Below are positions 37,897 through 45,639 of a DNA stretch of 64,000 bases, piece after piece (position 1 is the first letter of the stretch; the number at the start of each line of letters is the position of its first letter). The position numbers and the translations under genes were made by a program. The DNA comes from Armillaria gallica (Eukaryota > Basidiomycota > Agaricomycetes > Agaricales > Physalacriaceae), in NCBI GenBank assembly GCA_037576215.1, contig JBANDB010000009.1:186001-250000 (forward strand), given 5' to 3'. Below the pieces are notes generated by a model. That model worked only from the letters and a program-made list of their open reading frames with translations, was not told the origin of the DNA and made no database searches.

Positions 37897-39557
37897 TGAT
37901 GTGCTCAGTAACGGGTAGCGTGCAAATGAAACTAGTGTCTAGATCATCAATCTAGATACTAAATCACACACACACACACACACAATCACCAATATTAAGT
38001 TTGAGGGTGAGTACAATAGAAGCACTCGTGGTGTACGTAGATTTCGATAATCAATTGGGTTTTGCTTTAAAACAACTTCAATTCATGTCTAGAAGTGTTT
38101 ACATGAGATACACTAATCACGATAGCGAGGTATATGAATATGGGGGGTTTGTAAGGTATAATTTGAGTGGCTTAGACTCGAAACAACTTCGTCTAGAAGA
38201 GCTGGTAAGGCTTTAACTAGGGAAGCTCTAACAATCGAACAATCAAAGACCTAGAGGTCTACAAAGAGCGTAATTGCTCTGGAGTACACAGACTCGATTA
38301 CAACACAAGCACACACACTTGCAACAAAGAACCGAAGTTCTACAAAGAGTACACAGACTCTACAAAGAACACACAGGTCCTGGCTTCAAGTACGAGACTT
38401 GCAAAGACTACACAGACTCTAGAGTACACTGACTCATTAACTGTTTGAACTTAAAGTGTTCTAGGGCTTATTTCACTTCAACTAGGCAATGTCTTCGGTC
38501 TGTGGTCGACTTAGCACGTCTAGATCACTTTAGTCAGTGAGGGAGTACGAGGCCTTTGTATGCGGAGCAGTTCAATTAACTAGCAAGGCACAAACATGGG
38601 GACGACTCTTCTTCCTACTTAGTTCTTGTAGATTACTTATAGCCGCCCTTTTGGGGTTGACTTGGTAAACTTAATTCACTTCAGTTGAGGATATGCAATT
38701 TAAAACCAGTGATTAATTAGGTAGCTATAAGGCTACTAGCACAAACATGGGGGAATGTTTTCCTGCCGTTATGCGTCTAGTCGCTGCTAATTTATACGAT
38801 TCCTAGTCTAGGTATAGGAGCTTGTATCTAAAAGTAATTATGGTACGAGCTTTGGGTATCAATACAAACAATGAGTAATTAATTTATAAGGATTGCGCCA
38901 TTCTGAGGTTTCTATTCAGTTGGACAGAATGACTAGCAGTCATTCTATTGCCGAGGAGTGTCCTAATGGTCCATAGGAACTCCTTGCTTCTCCTTCATGC
39001 CTTGCCACGTGGATTCCTATTCAATACTACGAATTGTGCAGTATTTCGAGGATGTAACCACCAATCGTGATCAATCGTCGGACCGAGATTGTATTTGCTT
39101 TGATCACTGCGCGATCTTTAACTATCTTGGTGCCAAGTGTCAGTTATTCAGTTATTCCTAGTTTCAGTCGTGTTCTAGACTAAGTTCATTTTACTGTGTG
39201 TATCGTTGTGGACTTAGCAATCCTTTTCTAGGTTTATTGAAGTCGTCAGGATGACAAGTCATCTAGTCCTTCTGTGTTCTGCTTTATTGTTTGTATCTCA
39301 TCTCAATGTGTCCCTTGGTTCCAACTGTAAATAGTCTTGTTTTGGGCAGGGAATAGCATTCAATGTTGAAGGCTTATAGAGTTGGCTCATCTAGATGTCG
39401 CTTCTAAGTCCGTTCTGACACTGTACTGCTCACTATCTTATGTAGTATACTAGCTATCAGTGTAAAGCCTTCACTATAGCTCTCTGTACCGCTTGTAGAC
39501 TGTGCTATTTGATAGAAAATCGCAAAATCTACGGGTAGCCTGATACCAAGCGTATCA
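37897..39557. mobile_element. unclassified 1.66-kb insertion in pol of copy B
   Basis: Copy A is continuous (caaccgcttgaggt) where B is interrupted, so this is a true insertion. It begins TGATGTGCTCAG and ends CAAGCGTATCA, giving short inverted ends TGATRYGCT. Flanking ccgc/ctgc could be a 4-bp duplication with one C-to-T change. It holds no protein frame of note, a (CA)n tract at 37965-37984 and several copies of tacacagactc around 38.28-38.42 kb. The TG...CA ends would fit a solo LTR; a non-autonomous terminal-inverted-repeat element is the alternative. Confidence 0.7.
37965..37984. repeat. (CA)n microsatellite
   Basis: Ten CA units near the left end of the 1.66-kb insertion. Confidence 0.85.
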
Positions 39558-39930
39558 CTGCTTGAGGTGTCCTGGCTCTTTGTTTGCGGTGTTCCCCTTG
39601 CTAGGGGCTGCTTCTCCAAGGGGGCGCTACATGCTTGTTCCCTTGCCCCATCCAGTCACTGGCTAGGTGCTGTTATGACAGGTGGCACTATGGTAGGTGC
39701 CTTTTCATCTGCTGCTTTCGCTTGCAATGAGTTACTTGCTGAACACTTAGTCGGTGAATCGGTTCCGATGTCCTGTTTCAATTCTTCCTTGGTTTCAGTC
39801 TCGGTGGTGAAGTCGCAAAGTGGTATATTCGAATGCACGTAAATACCTACAGAAGTACGATAAGCCTGACTAGTGGGCGACAAGTACACACCAGATGAAA
39901 CTAGGTCCTTGGCCGAGTCAGTCGAATTGT

Positions 39931-42417
39931 TTACTGCTTGGCCCCATCTTTTACCTCTTCAATTTTTGAGTCCGTCTTTTCTTTCATTGCTACATTGTCC
40001 CAGTAAAAGTTAAAGTGTCATAGTGCCTCTTCTCTGGTCTTTGGTCCTTTGGGGCAGTCCCATTTGAAGTGTCCTACTTCGCCACATAGGAAACACTTCA
40101 CCTTTGTGTGAGCTCTGTCGATATCCATTGGTTTGCCCGCCCCTCTGTATGTCGTGCCAGTCCCCGTCTTCTTTTCCAGGGTACTGTCCTGCTGCTGCTG
40201 ATTCCCTCTCATCAGTGCACTGTTCTTCTGTTTCCAGTCGGTCACCTTGGCTCCCCTGCCTGTCTCTGCCTTTTTGGTCCTCCAGTTGTAATCGATCCAT
40301 AATATGCATGTCTTCCATTGCTGGTATGTCATCGGAAGATCTGCATCGGATGCGTAGAGGATGTCCTTGCTAGTGGTCCTGCACGCCTTCTTAAGCTGCG
40401 CTATCAGTATCTGGTTGTTCCCTAGTACTCCTGCCTCGAACATGAGCGACTTGAATTGCTGGAAGAACAAGTCGCCATCGGGGAAGGTACTTTGGCAGAG
40501 CTTCTCCCATTGCACAAACTTGATTTCAGCATTGGCATCCTTCCAGAATTGTCGTCTAACTTCCTCGATGAACTGCTCGTAGGCGGGATAAACCTGGTCC
40601 CTGTTTGCATTCCTCCCCAGCTCTTGTGCACATAGTTCCCACCATACTTGCATGTCTTTGCCGAAGCACAATGTGCAGAAGATGACCTTGTGGGGGTGGT
40701 ACTGGAAGTACTGATTGAATACAGAAAAGTACATGTCACACTGAGAGAAGAATCAGGCGATGTCATTGGAGTCACTGTTAAAGTTCTCAGGCTCCTTGAC
40801 CATGTTGGGCTTCAGATTTGCCCAGGGTCCTTGTGCATCTGCTTCTAGAACCCATGGGGCGGGTGGATCTGGTGGTCCAGGAGGTGGCAGGTAGTGAGGA
40901 GGTGCCCACCTCTGAGGGATGATCGGCGGTGCCTGTGGTCCGGGTTGTGGCTGCAGCTGGTCTGGCAGCTTGGGTCGGTCCCAGGATCCCACACCATTGT
41001 CGTTGGCAGTGGCCAAGAGTCGGGATGGCCCTTGGGACCCAGGCAGTCCATATTCCCGGGGGTAATAGTAGCTTAGTGCCACATATGCATAGGTTGGCAT
41101 CGTAGCTCGTGGAGGTGGTACTGGCAGTGAGTCAGGCATTGGTTCAGGGGTATATGTTATTGGGGGTAGATCGACCTGGGGTCGTTGATAGCGATTGGGG
41201 ACCTCAACGGGTTGCTCCAGGTGTATCATATTGTAAGCCTGACAGGCAAAGTGCCTGGCTTCTGCCTTTAGGATATAGGTGTATCCGTAGTGTCCATAGT
41301 CAATCCCAGCTGGGGTCATTGCCCAATCAGGATCTTCCACTAGTTCTCTCAGAAAGTGATTAAATAGATCAATTATCGGTGCCTGTAACAATATGCGGGG
41401 AATTCAAGCCAGTTTACCTGTTGAAAGAAGGTACAGGGCCTGGGGCAGGGTTATTGGAGCAGATGACTGGGGGTGGGTCAGGGATCAGCGGCGTTCCAAT
41501 TGGTGAGGGGGGAGGGCTTCTCCAGGCTGTAATCCTGTTGATGTGGACCTTGTTGGGGAGCCTCTTGGTACTGGCATTGCTGGTGGTGTGGTAGATTGTT
41601 TCTCCTCGACTATCGATCTGGACATCAGGGAATCCAGCTTGCTCGTCGACCTCTCTGATCGCGACTGCTTGCTCTCTCTCTGCCTCCCTTCGTGCTCTTC
41701 CCCACTGGTTGAGTCCTTCACTTCTTCTGGGAGGGGCGAGTCTAGTCGCATCTCTCTCCACTTCATGCTGTCTGTACTCTGAGGACGTTTTGGAATGGAA
41801 AGGGGTGGGAGGTCGCTTGGCGATCTGGACAGGCTGGTCCCACTGGATTCCTGCTGCTTCGTTCCAGTCTCTGTCTGCGTTGTTGCAGGCTGCGGTGTCG
41901 ACTGATATGGGTTCTGGAGTTCTCATTTGATAGGGATTGCCTCTTGCAGGGAAAAAGGCAGTGTAGGGAAGGTTGGCATTATCCTAGAGAACCTTGAGAC
42001 TGAAAGTGGATTCTGTGGCACATAAGGTCACGTTACTCCCAGTACATCTGACAGGAGGCTGCTCTGGAATTGGACTCCTTCATGGACCGACCTCTCCCAG
42101 TCTGAGTTGTACAAGGTACCTTGCAAAGTCTGCAAGGTCGTTTCGGGCAGGAGATGGTTGATCTGGATAGGGGGTATGGCCTGCAGAGCTCCGATGACTG
42201 GAGTTGCTCAGAGAAAGCTGGATAAAGGAGAGTCATGCTCCAGTAATGCTTCCATTGCTTCCTTCTTGAACGCCGGCTTCCACCTCCCTAGGAATGTCTT
42301 CTTCGTAGTCTCCCCTCCTTGTGTTGCGATGGTACTCGTCAAGCGTTGTGGCTCGGGTGACTGGTAAGGGTGTGGGTGGGTAACTGTGGACTGGTGGTGG
42401 CTGCTGTGGGAGGACAT
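39931..42417 (-). pseudogene. gag of copy B, broken
   Basis: Start ATG 42417 (MSSHSSHHQSTV). Segments 42417-42208, 41766-41485, 41391-40753 and 40734-40018 cover the matrix/capsid-like region and the zinc knuckle CFLCGEVGHFKWDC. The frame is broken by stops and shifts, including the shared TGA after REEAL. Past it the frame would reach a TAA at 39931-39933. Only 20-odd bases separate the Gag ATG from the insertion point of element C. Confidence 0.87.
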
Positions 42418-42441
42418 GGTTTATGACAGGAGGAAGAGGAT
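42233..42441 (-). pseudogene. ORF0 of copy B, C-terminal part (split by element C)
   Basis: This is the second part of the ORF0 frame, overlapping gag in the +1 frame: PPVINHVLPQQPPPVHSYPP, then DYEEDIPREVEAGVQEGS, ending TGA at 42233. It continues the frame that starts at 51893 on the other side of element C. Joined over one copy of the aggat duplication the two parts give 117 codons with no stop. The acidic and QQPP blocks resemble those of element C's ORF0. Confidence 0.55.
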
Positions 42442-42467
42442 TGTTACGATTTATTCGTTTTTTCCGC

Positions 42468-42500
42468 ATCTTATCTTATCTTTGACAGATAAGATAAGAT
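42468..42500 (+). promoter_or_regulatory. palindromic GATA-site cluster in U3
   Basis: ATCTTATCTTATC and GATAAGATAAGAT form a perfect 13-bp inverted repeat around TTTGACA. Each arm carries two overlapping GATAAG cores, the sequence bound by fungal GATA factors. The same block is in the 3' LTR at 51251-51283. Confidence 0.6.
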
Positions 42501-42561
42501 GACTCACCATGTTCCTAGATCCGCGACTCCCGGGGAGTCTTCATAAATCTTCACATCGCTA

Positions 42562-42640
42562 ACACGTCACACTCGGTCGACATGTACGCAACACGTACTC
42601 CACACGTCACATTCGACCAACGCGCATGCGACACGTACTC
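42562..42640 (+). repeat. 40-bp imperfect tandem repeat in U3
   Basis: Two adjacent units begin ACACGTCACAYTCG and end ACACGTACTC, with period 40. Such U3 duplications often act as enhancers in retroelements; here that is inference. Confidence 0.75.
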
Positions 42641-42755
42641 AAGACGACTTAGCACGCCTTGAGCACATCTTATTTCTCGGCTATCGTGTACTTGGCTTAT
42701 TCACTTTCTAACACGATAGCCTCATCCTAGTACCTTTTACGGACCCTGACTTTAG

Positions 42756-42803
42756 TATATAAGTAGTTTACTCAAAGCCTGTATTTCCCTAGCTTTGAGC
42801 TAA
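42756..42803 (+). promoter_or_regulatory. TATA box and predicted RNA 5' end of element C
   Basis: TATATAA at 42756-42762 lies 34 nt before TAGCTTTGAGCTAA (42790-42803). This 14-mer is exactly complementary to the sequence just inside the LTR, so the RNA very likely starts at about 42790. Confidence 0.7.
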
Positions 42804-42961
42804 AGTTTATTCATACCGAATACTCTCCCCATTCCCCACTACGCTGGAAAGCTCCTAAAGTGAGTCTTGGGCATCAGTCATCTAAAAGGGCTAGACGGTG
42901 ACTGTACGAACGCGATACAGCCGATCTAATTCACCTTTTGATTGGAGTTCGGGTCTTACAA

Positions 42962-42975
42962 TTAGCTCAAAGCTA
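42962..42975 (+). promoter_or_regulatory. self-priming primer-binding site of element C
   Basis: TTAGCTCAAAGCTA lies two bases inside the LTR and is the exact reverse complement of 42790-42803, the predicted RNA 5' end. In Tf1-like elements the RNA folds back and primes reverse transcription from its own start instead of a tRNA. No tRNA-like TGG motif is seen here. Confidence 0.75.
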
Positions 42976-43002
42976 CTTTACTGATTCTGCATCAGAACCC
43001 TT

Positions 43003-43947
43003 ATGGAGAACGACGACGCTCGGATTATAGCAATCGCACTAGGAATACCAAGCGCCACTCTCGTCTCCATCGCCCTCATTCTTGCAGTCAGGTTCCGCTA
43101 TAGGACAAGACAACTACAGCTCCGACGACAAGAAGAGGCGCACCGTACCTCCCCCTCAGTCATTACCGATCATACAAATGGCATCCCGCTCGAGCAGCAG
43201 CCACCCCGACTCTTCGCACCCATACCACGCCGGCCGATCCCAATCCACCAGTTCTCTGGACAGCGAGACGAAGAGGAGGAGGTCGACGTTTCTGAGTCGA
43301 CTACTACCGCGCTCCCGGAGGGAAGCTCTATTACCCCTCCCAGAAGGAGCCCGGCTGAGGTCAACATCACCTCCGACCATCCCGCTGCCTACTATGCCTC
43401 GCTTGTCCCTCGAACTCCCCCACCCGGCAGAGACCCCCGAGCCAGCCACGGAAGGAGACACAACATGGGCCGCAACACTCGACCCGTCGCAACCACCGAT
43501 GCTCCAACACCCGCAGCCGGTGTCACTACCAGCGAGCTCTGGGATAATCTCAACACCCCCTACAGCGCCTACTTCCCCGCTACCGTCCGGGACGCACCTG
43601 TCCAGACCAGCGAGCCGCCACTCGAGCCTGTACAGATCAGTGAACCCGTCGCCGGCCCCTCAAACCCCAGGCGCAGTGGTTGGCGAGCACAGCCTCGAAG
43701 GTCCGCGCTCCGACCCCCTCGAGCAAGTGCTTGGGAGCAGCTTCAGCAGCGATTCAGGGAGCGACCACAGCCACCGCCCGAGCTCACGCGTCCACCAGAG
43801 GAGCCCAGTGAGTCGACCGTCGTCGGTCGCTCAACACGTCCATCGACCCCCTACCCAAGACCCACGATCGATGGAATCCCTGAGTCGACCTCCGAGCAGA
43901 CGCGCGAGCAGTCGCCCTACTACCCCAGCGATGATGACGCTAACTGA
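43003..43947 (+). CDS. ORF0 of element C: 314-residue membrane-segment protein overlapping gag
   Basis: ATG 43003 is the first ATG after the predicted RNA start, with none in the roughly 213-nt leader. Residues 8-30 are hydrophobic (IIAIALGIPSATLVSIALIL), then come basic residues (RYRTRQLQLRR), fitting a single-pass membrane protein with a basic cytoplasmic flank. Next are a QQPPR/Pro-rich part, an acidic run (DEEEEVDVSES) and a long Pro/Ser/Arg-rich tail. From 43178 to its TGA stop at 43947 it overlaps Gag, which is read in the +1 frame. The related family of copies A and B has a shorter ORF0 in the same place and same relative frame. It could be an accessory or envelope-like factor. It could instead be an open frame forced by Gag's biased composition, though that would not explain the membrane segment upstream of gag. 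Confidence 0.6.
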   Translation: MENDDARIIAIALGIPSATLVSIALILAVRFRYRTRQLQLRRQEEAHRTSPSVITDHTNGIPLEQQPPRLFAPIPRRPIPIHQFSGQRDEEEEVDVSESTTTALPEGSSITPPRRSPAEVNITSDHPAAYYASLVPRTPPPGRDPRASHGRRHNMGRNTRPVATTDAPTPAAGVTTSELWDNLNTPYSAYFPATVRDAPVQTSEPPLEPVQISEPVAGPSNPRRSGWRAQPRRSALRPPRASAWEQLQQRFRERPQPPPELTRPPEEPSESTVVGRSTRPSTPYPRPTIDGIPESTSEQTREQSPYYPSDDDAN

Positions 43948-45403
43948 CGCCATCAATTTTTATAATCTAACAGACGATGACCCCACAGTCCCTACTCCCG
44001 CTATATTAAGGCAAGCGACCTTTTTGAACATTTATAACTATTTCGCTTTTGAATTACCGTTTTCCCGAATCTGGGGAGAGACCCCAGCCAGGAACGACTA
44101 TTTTATGAAGCAGAACCGAGGTCTACCAGCAGACGAGATCTTACAATATGAGGCGGAGCGGAACGCTCGCGCCTTGTGGAATAGCGTCCACCCAGATGCC
44201 GTAATCGAGGAATGGCCCGATTACGAAGAAGCCGCATTAGAGATCGAGATCCAGGAACCGATGCCAGATGAGCCCCCAGTCGCACCTCCCCGAGTCACTA
44301 ACACCTTCGCCTATGCTACAAGAATGGCGGCACCAGGAACGTACACACCCGGGTACCTACCATTCGCCGGGGCTAATGGAGCTGGTGGAGGCGGTGGAGG
44401 CGGCGGGCAACCTGCACAGCCACCTCCCGCACCACCAGTACGGGTAATGCTCCCACGATTCCCAGCGCCGCCAGACATGCCGGATCCGCCCATACCTTGG
44501 CAGTTGCAAGCTGGAGCGATAGCCCCCTACGACGACTTCAAGCCAAAAATCCTAAAGGAAGTCGACGATTTCTCAGGGGACTCAGACGACATCGCTCGCT
44601 TCTTCTTGAAGTGCGAACTACACTTCGAGGTTTTCAACCGGCATTTCCGCCAACACCCACACCGAGTTGTCTTCTGTGTCTCCCGACTTGCAGGAGAAGC
44701 CGAAAGGTGGTGGCAGTTATGCGCCAAGGTCATAGGGAGAACACCGGACGGCGAGCAGAAGTACCCAACCTACGATGAGTTCCAGACGGAACTCAACAAC
44801 AGGTTTTGGAAGGATGCTGACTCGCAGATCAAGTACGCGCAGTGGGAAAGGCTAAAGCAGTCGGAGCACAAAGACGGCGACAGGTTCTTCCAGCTGTTCG
44901 AAGAACTGGCCTACTTCGCCGGGGTACGAAACAACGACCAGGTCATGCTTCATCAAATCAAGAAAGCCGCCCGTCAGTCGAGCAAAAATACGATATACTC
45001 ATCAGACGGAGATGTACCGGTCGACTACCCCGCTTGGAAAGCTCGCCTCCTCCGGATAGATCTCAATTGGCGCCTCAAGCAGGCAGAAGGAACGACAGGA
45101 CCGCCACGACCACAGTTTCAGAAAACGACCGCGCCTGTACAGGGCGGTCAAACTAGAGCCCCGGCACCAACAACTAGAACGGTGACAGGGACAACTTACG
45201 GAGGACGCGGACAGCCGATGAACATCGACGTCGCCACGGCAGATACAGTATGCTACGGATGTGGCAAGAAGGGGCATTTCAAGCGAGACTGCCGATCGAC
45301 CGCGCCCCAAACCCGAGCAGAGTCTTTGCGACGCGCAAACACCTACTGGGACAAGAAAGAAGGCCTCTCAACGATTGAGGAGGTAAAAGAGACCGCCGTC
45401 TAG
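43178..45403 (+). CDS. gag: Gag of element C, 741 residues
   Basis: I place the start at ATG 43178 (MASRSSSSHPDSSHPYH), which aligns with MSSHSSHH of copies A and B and is the second ATG of the transcript; upstream in this frame there is only a TTG at 43082. Order: Ser/Arg-rich N-terminus with basic KRRRSTFLSRLLPRSRRE, Pro-rich linker, a capsid-like region (INFYNLTDDD to ARALWNSVHPD), a poly-Gly tract, the retrotransposon Gag core (DDIARFFLKCELHFEVFNRH to DLNWRLKQAE) and a zinc knuckle CYGCGKKGHFKRDC from residue 692. Gag forms the cytoplasmic particle and packages RNA. It ends at TAG 45401-45403. The last codons GAG GTA AAA GAG lie where the -1 frame leads into pol. Length is large for a chromovirus Gag because of the linkers. 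Confidence 0.93.
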   Translation: MASRSSSSHPDSSHPYHAGRSQSTSSLDSETKRRRSTFLSRLLPRSRREALLPLPEGARLRSTSPPTIPLPTMPRLSLELPHPAETPEPATEGDTTWAATLDPSQPPMLQHPQPVSLPASSGIISTPPTAPTSPLPSGTHLSRPASRHSSLYRSVNPSPAPQTPGAVVGEHSLEGPRSDPLEQVLGSSFSSDSGSDHSHRPSSRVHQRSPVSRPSSVAQHVHRPPTQDPRSMESLSRPPSRRASSRPTTPAMMTLTDAINFYNLTDDDPTVPTPAILRQATFLNIYNYFAFELPFSRIWGETPARNDYFMKQNRGLPADEILQYEAERNARALWNSVHPDAVIEEWPDYEEAALEIEIQEPMPDEPPVAPPRVTNTFAYATRMAAPGTYTPGYLPFAGANGAGGGGGGGGQPAQPPPAPPVRVMLPRFPAPPDMPDPPIPWQLQAGAIAPYDDFKPKILKEVDDFSGDSDDIARFFLKCELHFEVFNRHFRQHPHRVVFCVSRLAGEAERWWQLCAKVIGRTPDGEQKYPTYDEFQTELNNRFWKDADSQIKYAQWERLKQSEHKDGDRFFQLFEELAYFAGVRNNDQVMLHQIKKAARQSSKNTIYSSDGDVPVDYPAWKARLLRIDLNWRLKQAEGTTGPPRPQFQKTTAPVQGGQTRAPAPTTRTVTGTTYGGRGQPMNIDVATADTVCYGCGKKGHFKRDCRSTAPQTRAESLRRANTYWDKKEGLSTIEEVKETAV

Positions 45404-45639
45404 ATGATGATTCAGTCTATTCGGCGGCCCGAGGTTTAGTTTCGGCTGGTGCGCCTATTTTATCTCATGATTGTACTTATATTTCGCCTGTAGTATCAAA
45501 CGCGCATTCGAATATACCCGCGACTTCGCAACCAGGCCAGAAACTAAACCTGAATCAACCAAGGGACACGGTAGTCACAGAGCTATCGGTTCGATCTCGC
45601 CTAACGAAGCGAACAAAGCTAAGTGCAACACAGTTGACT
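45382..45639 (+). CDS. gag-pol junction frame (-1 relative to gag) of element C
   Basis: After GAG GAG GTA AAA the -1 frame reads KRDRRLDDDSVYSAARGLVS and continues through NAHSNIP. It matches copy A (NDSTYSAKDLVSSG, then VHSNIP), whose pol continues in this same frame. In element C this frame ends at TAG 45640 while the rest of pol is in the next frame, so this copy has an extra frame change or an unrecognised intron. Confidence 0.6.

Larger units (their letters stand above)
33450..39940 (-). pseudogene. pol of copy B: protease, RT, RNase H, integrase, chromodomain; broken
   Basis: Segments in element order are 39889-39656, 37568-37170, 37139-36747 (protease, VDSGCTSS), 36737-36237, 36104-35871, 35828-35586 and 35579-35256 (RNase H, VEADASEGAIG and TDHQNLQYF), 35087-34701 (integrase zinc region, HDHITARHPG) and 34625-33450. 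The polymerase signature reads YLNDIL in place of YLDDIL, which would remove a catalytic Asp. The last segment is a clean 391-codon frame with integrase DRGTVFVSKF and YHPQTDKQTERVNQE, then a chromodomain (EELYKVEKVL, DYFIKWKGYGPESNSWV) and a Trp-rich tail. The 1.66-kb insertion at 37897-39557 splits the N-terminal part. Confidence 0.9.
42442..42960 (+). repeat. 5' LTR of element C, 519 bp
   Basis: Contains, in order, a GATA-site palindrome (42468-42500), a 40-bp tandem repeat (42562-42640), a TATA box (42756-42762) and the presumed RNA start near 42790. Confidence 0.97.

Noticed and set aside
42208..42469. Element C as part of copy B
   Set aside because: The 5-bp duplication, separate LTRs and continuity of copy B on both sides show that C is a later insertion.
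43082..43177. Longer Gag starting at 43082
   Set aside because: The codon there is TTG. The first ATG in the frame is 43178, which also matches the Gag start of copies A and B.
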